DNA of 64,000 bases from Sclerotinia nivalis (Eukaryota > Ascomycota > Leotiomycetes > Helotiales > Sclerotiniaceae): positions 5,766,001 through 5,830,000 of the forward strand of contig JAPEIS010000001.1 in NCBI GenBank assembly GCA_029531795.1, read 5' to 3'. Made by a program: the position numbers and the translations under genes. Positions 11,473 to 25,900 of the stretch are shown one piece after another. The notes below the pieces were generated by a model. The model was not told where the DNA came from and searched no databases. It worked only from the letters and a program-made list of their open reading frames with translations. How positions within the stretch are numbered: the first letter of the stretch is position 1; every line of letters starts with the position of its first letter.

Positions 11473-12518
11473 ATCGTTTTGCTACAACTGGAGAGATTTG
11501 GAGGTTGTAGGGAGTGCTATTTGCCTGCGTGGTGTTGTAGCTTGGGACAGCTTGCGAATCTGGAGATGGGCGCGCTAGTGATGCAGGTGGAAACACCCCT
11601 GTAAGGCGACCATTTATCCGTTGATAAGACGCGACGGATGATATCAAAAAGTTCAGTAAGGCTAAGATTAATGATTTTTTGTATTATTTCTTGTCAACTA
11701 TTATTTTCATCATTTACCCAAGATATTCCTTTAATACTATGCGATATGAGAAATACATAAATGTATCCAATTGGACTATAATGTTACTTACTATCTTATG
11801 CCTTTCACAACCGCCGAAATACTGGAATATTGTTAGAAGACATATTAAATTTCAATGCATCACAATACATCTTTGCGGCGAAATCCATGAAATAGATCCA
11901 GCCTCGAAAGCTACATCACTATTCCTACTAGCAAGCGATTCGGGCAAGGTTCTCCTTTCAATTTTATTGGAATCTCCCCGTGGAAAGCGATTTGCTAACC
12001 ACTTTATATGTATCAAATGGAATATACATATCCTGTACTTCTGCCTCAACTCGCTTTGTCCGTTTAGTGGTCGCCTTGAAATAACTGTGGCCAAGATCGT
12101 AATGTCCGGAATAACAATTATCACAATAGTCATCTTTCTGTTGCCGTAACACTTAAGGGTATGATGGTGTAAAGCTGCAGGATCCGTAACTAAAAGTACT
12201 GAAAGGCTCATCTGCCCTGCTGGGTAGCAAGAAGTCCTCCAAGCTTAACCAAAAGCCCAGAACTGGAACTCTGAACTCACAACAAATTGGTTCGGGCCAG
12301 GAAACATATATGGACTTCAACTTTAACTGCACATGAAAATGTGTTGATGAAGATATTTATTATTGGTGTGCTGAATAATCGTCTCATTGCTCCATTTGCC
12401 TCATGCTATTGTTCTCAAATACAGAGCCGGCCATGTAAATAATCCATCGATATATCCGCGCACCAATCCTCCCTTCCACAATCTCCCTGTGAACCCAAAC
12501 GCCATGAGAGCGAAACAT
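11473..12518. other. Intergenic, AT-rich
   Basis: About 1.05 kb containing the Yip1-gene promoter and the 3' region of ubiquitin-L40. Plus and minus frames at 11679-12211 are open on both strands at once and consist of AT-rich codons, so I treat them as chance. Confidence 0.5.
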
Positions 12519-13285
<767 letters not shown>

Positions 13286-13672
13286 GGTTGCTGAGGTTCT
13301 TCGATTGTCGTTGTTGTCGTGGAAATCTAAATTTCGAAGTCCCAAGTCAAGTCGAATTTGCAGAATGTGGGTTGGGAAGCGAGAAAAACCCTAGCGCACA
13401 TAATCACATGACGTGAACAATTATTAACCCTCGAATTTTAGGCTGCTCATAGCCATCAAGGTCAAAACGATAGAGGATATCACGGATGAATTAATAATAA
13501 CGGATACAACAGACAGATATTGGATTTGAAAATTTTTGGGCTTGATTATTCCTATGGCTATCTATGATAAATTTCAAACGTCGATGTATCTTTTCAGAAC
13601 AAGATTGTACCCTTTTCCAACATATCCGAACAAGAACCAATACTTCAAGAATTGCAGATAATTCCTTTTAAT
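13286..13672. other. Intergenic: ubiquitin-L40 promoter and rrn7 3' region
   Basis: About 390 bp holding the 5' leader and promoter of the ubiquitin-L40 gene and the 3' end of the upstream rrn7 gene. The strong transcript expected of ubi-L40 must start here. I see no further genes. Confidence 0.5.
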
Positions 13673-15645
13673 TTACTCCTTCATAAGAGAATCTCCGTCT
13701 CTCTCATCAAATTCATTTCCCTCCTCTTGTTCCGTGTCCTCTTCTTGGTCATCGTCCTCATTTGCGTCATGTTTCCACCCCTTTTGCCCATTCTCAACCT
13801 CTCCCTGCTCTAATAAATCTTTTCTCCGCTCATCTAGCATCCATTTCTCCAATTGAATTTCTGTAGTAAAAACGCCATGTACCAACCTTTCAAGAGATGT
13901 CCCGACATTTTTGGCTATCCTATGGTTAATCAATGCACAGAGACATTCGAAGAAAACAACTTACCAGCAATCTCATAAAAAGCTTTAGCACTTTCAGGTA
14001 ACTCCCTAACCGTCCGATATCTTCTATACATTTCACCTGGGCGAACAATATCTTCGCGTTCTTCATCATCCATACGAGCGGCTGGCTTTTGAAGAGTTAA
14101 TGTCTTATGAACCTCTTTGGCTCGGTTAATTGGATCTGGATCAACTATTCCCACCGTCGTCTCGACTGGGATATCCGGCAAAGGAAACAGCTCCAAAATC
14201 TGTTGAGGAACTGTTCACAGTCTTAACAAAAAGTTCATACAACAATGTATGATTTACTCACCTTTGTGGTCTCTGTCATCAACCCAAGTTTTGTGATACC
14301 AATTCATCCAATCGTCCATTTGTGCTCCTGTCATTTTGAAAACATCCGCATCTGTTATTTTGATCTCATCTCCACGCTTCAAACCTTCACTAGGGTTTTC
14401 AACCATGATGTTTTGCCATTTAGTCCAATTGATTCTTGCGGCTGTGGGATCTAGATTGCTATGCGGATGACGGACAATGTCGTCGAATGGCTGGCTAAGT
14501 TTTGTAGCGACGACTACCAGACTGATGAGTTGATACTCCGGATATCCGGTTGTTCCATATACACGCTTGTTATGGATTGGGTACGAAAAGTCATATTTAA
14601 GAACCTCAGTGAGATGATTTACAGCCGTGTAAATGTCGACTGAGTAAGGTTAGATCTGAACAAAACTATGAAGCTGAGAAAGAGGACATACCTGGAAGAC
14701 CCAAATCCCTAATATGCTTGTATAAAAGTAGTTTGTTGTTAATTGGTGGAAATACCATCTCAAAATTAAAATTATAGAAAGAAATCATATCAAATACTGT
14801 TTGATGAAGTCTATGCCCATTTAAGATGCCGTGGATTTCAAGAGCTCTGAAATAATGGCCTGGTAGTCGAGTTCTCATATCTTTGGGTATCTCTTTAACC
14901 TACAGGTAAATGGTTCAGTCAAAACACATATTATAACACAGAAATTCACTTACCGCTCGTGTATAAATAATCTCATCTCTAGTCACCCATTTGTATATCT
15001 CTCCTAAGCTTGTAGGCAATCTCAAAAGTAATATTCCAAGGTAACAAAACCCCAACGTCTCAATTAACTTCGGGAGATTTTTCTTCACTCTCGATGCCCT
15101 CTTCCTACTCATAATGGTCGAAGTCGTGCTTTTGTACCCCGTCCCATCCGTATCCGTGTCGTCTCCCTCGGTCGTCGACCCAAACTCCGTCCCATACTCA
15201 CTTCTCACGTCTCCAGAACCCTGCAAAACTCTCAACCTCAATTCCCACAAGTCTCTTACGACCGTCTCTAGCTCGGCTGGAAACCCCTTCACAGTCACTA
15301 GCCAGTGGATTTGTTTCCAAAGGATTAATTGGTAACATTGTAAATAGAGTTGGGTGGCGTCACGACCCCCAAAAACCTTTTCCACCTGTTCTTTTTCTTC
15401 TCGCTTTTTTCTTGACTTTTTTCCTTGCTGATTCCAGTCATCTTCATCTTGCTGGGTTTGTGTAAAACCCTAGAATGTGTTATTTTATGATCATATTAAT
15501 TAGGGAAAGGTTTACGAACGGCTTGTTCATGACCTCGCTGACAAAACTTTTTGCCATCTTCAATGTAGAATTTTCGAGCGCGACATCCTTCTTCGCTACA
15601 GGTCTCCCCTCTTCGAAATTTATGGTAATCAATCGCCGACGACAT
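13673..15645 (-). CDS. rrn7: RNA polymerase I initiation factor Rrn7 (TAF1B/TFIIB-like)
   Basis: Six exons (15645-15520, 15469-14954, 14899-14692, 14639-14262, 14210-13965, 13914-13673) give 571 residues. The N-terminus carries a zinc ribbon: Cys16, Cys21, Cys35 and His39 in RGETCSEEGC ... KKFCQRGHE. The middle matches fungal Rrn7 cyclin-like folds: LYLQCYQLILWKQIHWLV, KLIETLGFCYLGILLLRLP, PPINNKLLLYKHIRDLGLP. The tail is acidic. In yeast, Rrn7 with Rrn6 and Rrn11 forms the core factor that places Pol I on the rDNA promoter in the nucleolus. The start at 15645 is in a different frame from the longest ORF there, and is the only one that yields the zinc ribbon. The first intron uses a weak GTTCGT donor; all other joints are standard. 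Confidence 0.87.
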
Positions 15646-16211
15646 AATTCACACAAAATTTCGGCACTTTGTGAGAGGTTTTCGGGATAACGACGTTCGG
15701 TTGTCATGTTCAACAGATTTCTTGAAGTCTCATTTCCCGAAATCGTTTATGTAGCGATTTTGGGGCGCTAGGAGCGGGGACTAGTAGGTATGTTGATATT
15801 GTTTTCTTTTTTTACCTTTACTGTTATTTATCTATCACTACTTCACCAAAGGAAAATGTGATTTCATGGATCTCACATAGGAACTCAATTAATTGGGAGG
15901 AAACAAACTTCATTGAATTTTTTTGTTGAGAATTTGTAGCATACCCGCTTGACTACGCCGGTCAAGCAATATCATAGAAAAGCACACAGTAAAATGCTAT
16001 GGAATTATGATATTGGGACTGCCAGAAGAGATAAGATAACCAGTGTGACCAAGGTTTCGTAGATCAAATCGCCCAACGTAGACCATAAGAATGTAGATAT
16101 CCGAAAGCATCACATTCCTCTAAATGTAAAGGACCTTCCAGCGAACAGATCTACACACAAAACAACCCATGCTATTGCGAAATTCCAGGTCCGATATGGT
16201 TTGAAAAATAT
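15646..16211. other. Intergenic: rrn7 promoter and eIF5A 3' region
   Basis: About 570 bp. It contains a small hairpin-like TTGAC/GTCAA pair near 15950-15966 and otherwise no recognisable feature. Confidence 0.45.
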
Positions 16212-16974
16212 TTAACCAGATTTTGGTGCCTCCTTTCCATCGATAGCAAGTTGCTCACCCATGGCAGTGAGGACAATAACATCTAGAAGGGAAGTATGTC
16301 AGTAGTGTATTGAAGTTTCTCTGAGCGTGTGTTGCTTACTGGTCTCCTTCTCGGAATCAAAAAGTGCACGAATCTTCTGTCCAACCTCTCCATCTGGCAA
16401 CTTAACATCATCCTTAAGATCACCTCCCTCAGACATCAAGGAAAGGAAATCATCATCAGTGATATCGAGCTGTGGATGCTCGTCAGCGGAGATCCAAAAA
16501 TTTGACCAGATATTCTTACCAATTGGTATTCGATACGGGAAACGTTGGGGACATCCATGTTGTGGGTGGATGGGCAGAGTTCTTCAAGCTTCTTTTGGGT
16601 GAAGATATCGATAGCGACCAAATGGACCTTGGCGTGACCGTGCTTACCAGTCTTGGAGGTAGACATGTCGACGATCTTGCAAGGGCGGCCCTTAATGCAG
16701 ACGAATCCGTTCTTTCTCAAGGCAGAACATTGCATAGGGTAGGTGGCGGATGCACCAGCATCGGCAGAATCGAAGGTGTGCTCATGCTGTAAAAAAAAAT
16801 TAAGTTAGTTATCAAGTTTTATCGTCCTCGTCGTCGTGGATTGCTAATGATATGCGCGCAAAGCCAATTTTGGTGGGGGGAAAAGAGTTCATGTGCGGGG
16901 TGAAGTCGACACACAAAAGAAAAGACGAAATTCTATCTTACTTGAGAGTCATCAACTGGGGCTTCTCCAGACAT
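16212..16974 (-). CDS. Translation factor eIF5A (hypusine-containing)
   Basis: Four exons (16974-16942, 16786-16520, 16469-16340, 16282-16212) give 166 residues, the usual fungal length. The hypusine loop [12 protein letters not shown] is intact, with the modified lysine at residue 59. The C-terminal OB domain ends in [10 protein letters not shown]. eIF5A binds stalled ribosomes near the peptidyl-transferase centre and helps form difficult peptide bonds and terminate translation; deoxyhypusine synthase and hydroxylase modify the lysine. The first exon encodes only [11 protein letters not shown], a common eIF5A arrangement. The 5' intron lies between two A/T-rich stretches. Confidence 0.96.
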
Positions 16975-18292
16975 CTTGAAAAATTTGCAAAGGAATTCGG
17001 GTGGTTAAATAAAAATTGATCGGGTCGAGTATTCACGATGAATAAGATTGCGAAAAGATTAAGAGGTGTGAAGAAGAAATTCGAGGAAGAAGAAGATGGT
17101 TTTTTGTCAAGTGGTGTGTGGAGGAATTCTACTTTAGAGACTAGGAGGGTGTTCGCTTTTTATTAGCGACCCATTAGTTCCATTTTCTTGTAAAAAAAAA
17201 GTCAAGGGTGGAGATGATTTAACCAATTAAATAATTTCATTTTGACTTCATTCCTATTATGGTTATTGGATAAATTCTATGTTAAATTGAAAGGTGGCTG
17301 AAAAATCCAGAGCAGCACCAAGGCGTATAAGTACAGCTGTATATGGAAGACATTGGGCATTAAAGAACATATCTAGGTACCTGTCTACGCCGGACTGCTA
17401 ATCCCAAGTCAGGTTTCGAAGTGTGGTACTAGGTATCTGTATCAACAATTGATATTTGATATGAATCTAAGATGTGTATTTTATATTATATACCACCGGT
17501 GCGCCTAGTAAGTAGATAAACAAAACTGTGTCTAATGACTTTCAAGCTTCTTCAAGATGTTCCGGACATTTAAAAGTTATATCGATCAGAAAATTGCTTA
17601 CTATAGAAGCATCTAATTTCCATTCCGTCTAAGTGACAATAGGTATACAGGCTGAATTCGGGCCTCAAAGTGTGTACCTATCTATACCCAAGCTCCCGAG
17701 CTTTGGTTGGTAAGATTATAGATGCCTACTAGGTATTCTTCTTACAGGCTACTGGAAGCTACAATGTTGGATGTTACCGGTAAAGCACTCAATATCACAT
17801 GGTATTGGAATATAAATACGGGTACCGCTATCTTTCAGCGAGTCGATAAGTGATAAGTGGGAAGTGGCTGAGGATCTGAGGGTTGCAGTTATCACTATCA
17901 ATCCATTTTCATCAGTCGCAGCTTTCCCACTCCCTTCACCAATAATTCAAACCTTTCACAAGGTAGATTGAGTATGAGAGTCATTTGTATTCAGATGTAC
18001 TTGTTGAGCTATTCCTTATATTGTTTCTATATTTAAGGTAATGATTTTTCATTGTTTTACTTTGTCAACTATTTGGAAGCTAGCTATGGTGCTGAGGGAT
18101 GCCTTTTTCGATAATCTGGTCTGTTCGATATCGATAAGCTGGAGCTCCCTTTTACTTTATTACTTTACTTATATTACAACGACGAGGAGTAATACCTCAG
18201 TACTTCACTTAAAGCATAGGTCTCTTGACAGTTTAACCTACTATTGGCGCATGGCTAAGAAGAATTAATTGGTTTACATTTCGACCATCAGG
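16975..18292. other. Divergent promoter region, eIF5A and Vps52
   Basis: About 1.3 kb between two divergently transcribed genes. It must hold the promoters of both. There are TATA-like stretches near 17480 and short tAGGTAtc-type repeats (17375-17445, 17640-17740), but no coding-like frame. Confidence 0.5.
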
Positions 18293-20411
18293 ATGTGGTC
18301 ATTAGACCGATTATCCGGACATACAACACCTTCTGCTTCTCCACCTCCACCATTAAATAGGAACCCCAGTCTACCTCGTCGTCCGACTCATCTTGCGCCA
18401 TTACCAGTCGGCGGTAGACCTCCATTTAATCCGAGATCCTCTTCCCTATCATTAGTCTCCAATGACTCCAATACATCCTTGCTATCATCACGGAGACCTA
18501 ATGGGTCGAACCTCAAACAAGCAGCTATACCACCCAGTGTGCCAGATCCTTTAGAGGTTTTAGGAAGAATACTAAACAATGGGGAAGAGGCAAAATCGCC
18601 GTCTGCGAAGGGCTTGGGAGCCATAAATGGAACAGTTGCTCCCATAAGAGAGGAAGATGATGAAGGCGAATGGGATTTCGGAGGTTTAAATCTACAAGAT
18701 ATAGTGGCAGGGGAACCTTCTGTCACTGAGGATGAGCATGTATATAAATCACAAACACTTGAAGAATGTATGTGTGCCACCCAGTTAATTTACAAAGACA
18801 ATTGCTGATGCCTTGAATAGATGAGCGTGATAAGGATAAGTTTGAAGATCTCCACAGATCGATCCGCGCCTGCGATGATGTCTTAAATTCTGTCGAAATA
18901 AACCTCACCAGCTTTCAAAATGATCTTGCTATGGTTTCTGCGGAGATTGAAACTCTACAAGCACGATCAACGGCGTTGAGTGTACGGTTGGAAAATCGAA
19001 AGGTGGTAGAGAATGGACTTGGACCTATTGTGGAGGAGATCAGTGTCTCCCCAGCTGTCGTTAAGAAGATAGTGGATGGAGCTATAGATGAAGCTTGGGT
19101 TCGAGCATTGGCTGAAGTTGAGAAACGATCAAAGGCAATGGATGCTAAATCAAAAGAACAACGGAATATAAAAGGAGTTAATGATCTCAAGCCTCTGTTG
19201 GAAAATCTAGTGTCTAAGGTAGGTTCCCCTATTCTGATTTCGCCTACAAATATGTTGACTTTTGCATCTAGGCACTGGAAAGAATCCGGGATTTCCTTGT
19301 TGCTCAAGTGAAAGCTTTGCGATCGCCCAATATAAACGCCCAGATTATTCAACAACAACACTTTCTGCGTTACAAAGACCTCTATGCATTCTTGCATAGA
19401 CATCACCCAAAATTGGCCGAGGAGCTTGGTCAAGCATACATGAATACGATGCGATGGTACTTTCTCAATCAATTTACACGGTATGCAAAAGCATTGGAAA
19501 AGATCAAGCTCCATGTGCTGGACAAACACGATGTGCTCGGGTCAGATGATGGATCTCGCAAAACCCTCCTCTCCGCGTCTAAACAAACAGGTCCACCACA
19601 TGATGCATTCAATTTAGGTCGACGAATCGATCTTCTCAAAACCTCCAACCAAACTGCACTGCCGTCCTTTCTAGCAGAAGAAGACAAACAAACTCATTAC
19701 ATGGAATTCCCCTTCCGCAATTTCAACCTCGCCCTAATCGACAACGCTTCTGCCGAATACTCCTTCCTAACCTCATTCTTCTCTCCCTCACTAACCTACG
19801 CGACCATCTCTCGTTACTTCAACTATATCTTCGAACCCACCTTCTCCCTCGGCCAATCCATCACCAAATCCCTCGTCCATGAGTCACACGATTGTCTCGG
19901 TCTCCTCTTGTGCGTACGTCTCAACCAACATTTTGCATTTTCTCTCCAACGCCGCAAAATTCCCGTCGTAGATTCATATATCAACGCAACATCCATGCTC
20001 CTCTGGCCGCGCTTTCAACTCACAATGGACACACACTGCGACTCGGTCCGCACCTTGACCTCGGCCCTTCCCACCCGAAAACCATCGGCTTCAGAACAAG
20101 CGAAGCAATCCGCCGCCCCCCATTTCATGACCCAACGTTTCGGCCAATTTCTCCAGGGCATTTTGGAACTAAGCACGGAAGCTGGAGATGATGAACCCGT
20201 GGCGAGTAGTCTAGCGAGACTGAGAAGCGAGATGGAAGCGTTCTTGTCAAAGTGTGCGGCGGTTATGCCGGACAAGAGAAAGAAGGAACGGTTTTTGTAT
20301 AACAATTATTCATTGATATTGACCATTGTGGGTGATGTGGAGGGGAAATTGGCTGGGGAACAGAGGGCGCATTTTGAGGGATTAAAGAAGGCTTTTGGGG
20401 AGGGTGTTTAA
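18293..20411 (+). CDS. vps52: Vps52, subunit of the GARP/EARP tethering complex
   Basis: Three exons (18293-18767, 18821-19218, 19272-20411) give 670 residues, near the yeast Vps52 length. The first about 150 residues are Pro/Ser-rich and look disordered. A coiled-coil region follows (SAEIETLQARSTALSVRLENRK). The family signature is clear: LRSPNINAQIIQQQ, FLRYKDLYAFL, HHPKLAEELGQAYMNTMRWY, YAKALEKIKLHVL. GARP tethers endosome-derived vesicles at the trans-Golgi; Vps52 is its core scaffold, binding Vps51, Vps53 and Vps54. I chose the ATG at 18293 (MWSLDRLSG) because upstream in-frame codons lack another ATG. Both introns (53 bp each) have GTATGT or GTAGGT donors and TAG acceptors. Confidence 0.92.
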
Positions 20412-20664
20412 CCCTGCTCTCCTTTTTCATACTGGATTGAAAATTTTTGAGCGTGTGTACTCATCAAAGTGTATTATTTTGATCATCCATTTTGTAATTC
20501 TGCAGGAAAACAAAGAACTTTTATTTTGATAGGCATAGGGCTGCAAGAAATCTACGCTGTAGAAAAGCCTTGCTCCACGCAACCATCAACCATGCCATCT
20601 ATACTCCGTTCCCCATAACCCTATAGCCTTTATACACAACCGATATGCCTTCCCACCCAATATT

Positions 20665-22041
20665 TCAATAATAATTGGAATCTCCGCGCAGATATCCCCA
20701 GAGCACCCCAAATATGGACGTCCAGCGTCTTTCTAGTATATTCGACCGAGGCAAACAATAATATGAGAAAATTCCGACCAAAACCGCAACTCCGATAGCC
20801 TTTGCAGGCCGTCTATATTTCCACACCATCTTAAATATTTCATCACGCTTTGCAGCCCATTGTAATTCCTTCACTTGTTGTGTAAAATATCTCTGGCCGT
20901 CTAGAAGGCTCTGTTTTGTGACTTGATCAGACCAACGAGCGGTTTTCAGGACGCTGGATGAAGATATAGACCTCCAGGAGGGTAAAGTTTCAGGTGGATG
21001 CTCGTCGAACAATTTGACAGTATTTGAAATAAGAGATTGGAGATCGAGAGGTTTAGGTAACTTCGAAAGTATAGAATGTAACATTTCCGGTTCGTCGGCA
21101 GGTGTTTCGAAAAGCTCGTCAGAGCGTGAAAGAACGATTTGTGCAAACATATAGACAGAAAATACAGCTTCTCGTGCTAGTAGAACATCGAAAAGTCGGG
21201 CTATTTCACCATATTCTTGTATATCATGTGCATACATTGTGAGGGTGCCCGAGAGGGCAAAGAATGGCTGAGTCTGGGAGAGGTGAGTGCAAAGAGCGGG
21301 AGAGACAGTATTGATGATGGCAGGGATTAGGCGAAGTTGTGCTAGGGCTGGGGATAGCGTTGGAAGCATAAAGTCGCGGATTCGAAGCGCAGAAAGTCGG
21401 GCGACTGATGGAGTGCGAGTAGCGGCTGGGAGGACAAGAAGGAGTACTTGGCAGATGTCGTGGTAACCTTGAAAGTAGCAGAGATAAGGGTTGCGACGGA
21501 GGACTTCGATGATGAGATCGGAAAGTTCTTCCTTCCTATGGTCAATCTCTTTCGAAGTTTGATCTGTGTAATAATTAGCTTGTGTATGCTATGCCGCTTC
21601 ATTGTATTGGCATGACCATACCATTGGGGTAGTAGATAAAGGATCTATTAACATCGAGAGCAACCTGGTCTTCGTCTTCATGCTTTGGTAGTTCCCTCCA
21701 ACTCGTTACATTGCCCTTTGTATCACCATGATCACTGTCACAACCAAGAAGGATAGGCCCTATTATAAATCATCAATCTCGAGTCCAAAGGGTGCTTAGG
21801 GAGTGTTGAACGAACACGCTTGACGACGGACATCATCCGAGACAAGGCCATCTTTCGAAGTTGCCAATTCTCTGATAGCTTCCAAATCTTTCCATTTGCA
21901 TGCCTCTAGGATTTTTACTTCCTTCTCACTGGGCTCTCGTGGTTCCTTCAGTCTGTTTGAATATGAGGGGGAGCGGGACGAGGCCCGTGAGGAACCTGCC
22001 GAGGACTTCTCTTCCTTGATGGGTTGCCCATTAGACTCCAT
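20665..22041 (-). CDS. TBC-domain Rab GTPase-activating protein (Gyp8/TBC1D20-like)
   Basis: Three exons (22041-21816, 21759-21622, 21563-20665) give 420 residues. A polar N-terminus (1-45) precedes RRQAWPILLG, DVNRSFIYYPN, then RNPYLCYFQGYHDICQVLL, the TBC signature with the glutamine finger in the YFQGYHD motif. A hydrophobic span near the C-terminus (GVAVLVGIFSYYCL) is a likely membrane anchor. This matches TBC1D20/yeast Gyp8, a membrane-anchored GAP for Rab1/Ypt1 that acts at the ER-Golgi step; the substrate is inferred. The first intron uses a GTTCGT donor; that join is the one that creates the conserved Trp of AWPILLG. Confidence 0.87.
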
Positions 22042-22929
22042 ATTGAGTATGAAAATTAAGGAGTCGAATTTTCATGGTAGCTTGTTCTGAAGTCGGAGAA
22101 AGATATCCGACGGGCAAAAAAAGTCATCTGTAGTGAGGCTTGTGAGGTATCCCTTCCATCGTTGTCCTGTTTGAATGCCTTAGCGTAAAATTAGAGTAGA
22201 AGCGACCTTGATGAGTTCCCGTCTTTAGTCAGGGATTCTTTTCCAATCCATGTCAACACAAAATATGATCTATCAATAAACTCAAAAAAAAAAATTTCAT
22301 GACAGCGGAAATACGGTTGAGAAGTATATGTCTTTCCTCGGCGATTATTTTACATCTTCTAAAAGAAAGAAATGTCTATATTTGTAGTCTTACATTTTTT
22401 ATGACATCTCGGGCCGAAAGAGCTCAATCAGCCTTGTCTTCTTCCAAGGCTAAATACAAATACAGAAGTCACGATCCAAGGTCACATATCATCACATATC
22501 GCATATTGATTGATACGTGCTGGTGCTCTGATGCTGATGCTAATGGTAGTGCTGGCCACGGCATTTCAAAAAAGTCAAAAGTGGTAATAGATCAATCAAT
22601 ACCTACCTAGGTAGGCTCATATGCCAACTTTTAGGCCATTTTATTGGTATTCTGATGCAACTCCAACTGTCAAATATTGTCATCCATATGGAAAAAAAGT
22701 CCTCCAAAAAATCCCCCAAGTGTCAATATCATTCATTGATCATCTTAAATCTTAAATCTTTAAGGTTAAACTCAACTCAATAAAGTTATCGATCATTCTA
22801 CTTTTTGTTCAATACCTACCACCAAGTACCTACCTACCTACCATTAGAACTGCATACACGAGGTACGCCACGTCTTCCTTATTCGGATGACAATTAATCT
22901 GGCAATCAATCCCAATCTGAATTGTCTCC
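22042..22929. other. Divergent promoter region with TACC repeats
   Basis: About 890 bp between the divergent TBC and propeller genes. It contains an A-run near 22286 and a TACC/ACCT simple repeat around 22815-22843. No coding frame stands out. Confidence 0.5.
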
Positions 22930-25900
22930 ATGGCTTTTTCTTTGCAAACACAAGTGTTGGTTGACGGACAATGGGTTACCAGGACTATCGATACCCATAC
23001 ACTGCTTCAACGCCAGAATCGAATGGATGATACGGCAGTGGAAAATACCATGGAAACGATACGTCCTCCAGTCCGTGGTGTTTTAACCCAAACCATTGTC
23101 CCAAGCCCTCTGGTACATTGGATCCTCCCCATTAGACTTCGAGGTCAGGAGTATAATGATGTAGCGTTTATTGGCGTAAGTAGTATCATTACTAAAAGAA
23201 GTCTGGTGATGTATATCTTTGTTTTGAGTGACGGCTAACAAGCTTAGGATACATTTGTTGAGATTAGACGACTTGGGGTCGGCCCGCATCTCTATGAAGT
23301 TATCCGGAAAGACGACTTTGGGTCCAGAATTCGCAATGCAAGCGTCCTTGGATCGCTCGAGGACTATGAAAAGGACCAATTTCGTATAAAAGAGGAGTCC
23401 GAAGATGTTGATATGATCAACTCCTCAGCGTCGCCGGACAGCCCGCCATCTCCCACTGTTCTCCTACCGCCTCAAATTCTGGTTTTACAACTTGAGGAGG
23501 ACACGTCTGGTGATTGCGTCTTCTTGATGCTACATCAGTCAAATGACGGATGCTGGAAATTCATCTCGAGTAGACGACGGTTATCCAAAGCGATGAATAA
23601 GCTTCAACCTGGAATGCACCTGTCTATTGACCCGAGTTCAAGATATATGGCCGTAGGTGGTTCTGAGCAATGTTTTACAATCCAGGCTTTCAATACGAGA
23701 ACGGAGCTGAATCGCCAATGTGCCAATGGTGAAGAACTCCGATTTATAGAGTCTGAGAAGATTGTCATCTGTAAAGGTGCTATCTTGAAACTGGTTTTCC
23801 TTCACCCCCCAGCCGGATCTGATGATGATATCATCCTGCTCTTGATAGTAACCACGAATGGTAAAATAAGAATGCTACTGTATTCATGGAGAGCTGGAGA
23901 TCCTTTGTCAACCGTTAAAACCCGAAATCCTAGCAAGAAAGGTTATGCCTTAAAGGATATTCCCCTGCTAGTGATACCGTTGCGCTTTCAAACGGCGTTT
24001 ATTCTAGTAAATAAGCATTCGATGGCGGTTTACAAAGGAATTTTGGAAGGTGCACCTGAATGCATACCAATTGGATCTACCCTGAAGGCTCCTCTCAAGC
24101 TTTATCAAGGCTCGGATACGCCTTTATGGACCGCCTGGGCTAAGCCAACTCGTTTGCCTCATCACACAGCGCAACATGACGATACATATCTCGCCCGAGA
24201 GGATGGATGGATCTGTCTATTGGGGATCAACTATGACAACGAAGATCCTGATCTTACCCCGTCCCTAACCGACGTTGGAGAGATGCAATGCAACATCGGA
24301 CAAGCTTTTGCATGTGCAGACTATTCACTCGACCCGGATATTCACCGTCATGGTGATGTACTTGTCTCTGGCGGTGAAGCTAGTATGGGAGGAACCTATT
24401 TGGTGAGTAAATCTCGTTGTGCCGTACAGGATTTTGTTTTCCCGGCAGTGTGTACGGGAATTTGCCGCGCAAGTCACTAACCCTTTATGTCATAGAACAC
24501 AGCACGAGCGCAGCCCAATGTTAAGAAAGACACACAAAATTGGTCGCCGGCTATGGATCTTGTAGCGGTAAGGAACAACTCGAAACCTAACTTAGACATC
24601 AATACCAGACCGCAGAGTTTTGTTCCCATACCAGATTCGATATTTGTTTGTAGTGGAAAAGGAGAATTGTCTTCCATAACGGAGTTGAGATATGGGATTG
24701 AAGCTATTCTTTGTTTGGATCTTGAGTTTCATTCTACTGTTACAAAAGCATGGATTTTACCTTCAGAGGTATACTCTGGCTTAGTTAGTGGTGATGATTG
24801 GGTACTGCTTTCGCTCGACGATCGATCAGCCGTCTTACAGATTTCTCTAGACCGGACAAGTGCCGAGGAACTTGACCCAAGTCGCACCCAGTTAGATTTG
24901 ACCAGTCGGACTATTGTTACCGGCGTCAGCGGAAACCGCGCGATACAAGTAACAGAACAATCCATTGTTATTCTTGACTCGGGTCGTTGGTACGTGTTTC
25001 TTCCCATATGATGATTTGATCGGGTACCATTTTATGGATGTGGCCAACTGAACTAACGGTATCCATAGTACCATGCTAGATGGTTTGGATATGATGGGCT
25101 TCCCTCAAGCCTCATCTATTTCATCATCATTCATCAACGATGCTGTTATCTGCAATGGAAAGGTATTATTTACCACTCATCACAAAGAGCAGCGTCTGCT
25201 TCGTGTACTTGATACCGCCTTCGATTATAGCACATCGCCGCCTACGATCTTGTATGCCCCCAAAACAATCAATAGCTGGACTGGATATAGCGGAGAAGTA
25301 ACATGTATCGCGAAGTATGTGGACCCACAATATCACCAGGAGCTTATTGTTGTTGGGGAAAGAAAGGATGGAGACATTTTCTTGTTATTCATTACGCAAG
25401 AAGAATTCCATTTGCGTGTACCTACCGTTTACGAAGGATGTAGCTATGACCTTCGAGCACTGGGCAGTATCATTGTTATGCCCTCACAAACTCCCAATAA
25501 CTTCACAATATTGTGTGGAACACTCACTGGTCTAGTTATTTCCTTGGACATTGTTCAAAGCGGACAGAATTTCCATATTTGCCGGTCGCGCTGTGATAGA
25601 TTTGGAGGTAGTGTGGCAACATTGACAAATGGAGATCAAGCTGGACATTCTAAGTGCTTGTTCGTAAATTGTGACGAAAAGATCTTCAAAATATCTCCAT
25701 ATATTTCGAGCACTCACGGAAAAGCCCCGAGAAAAAAGGCAACGAGAATGAATATGAAAGCAGATCAAATTTGGCTGGTAGATGAACTGAATACTACCCT
25801 ACAACAGCCGAACATCAACTCCATATTACCCCTCACATCTGAATCGTCAGCTGATACCGACCTCCTCCTGATATCACACAATCGACTTCTATTTGCAAGA

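Noticed and set aside
11679..12211. Open frames on both strands (156 and 119 codons)
   Set aside because: Both strands are open at once over AT-rich DNA, the plus one starts at TTG; neither has protein-like features.
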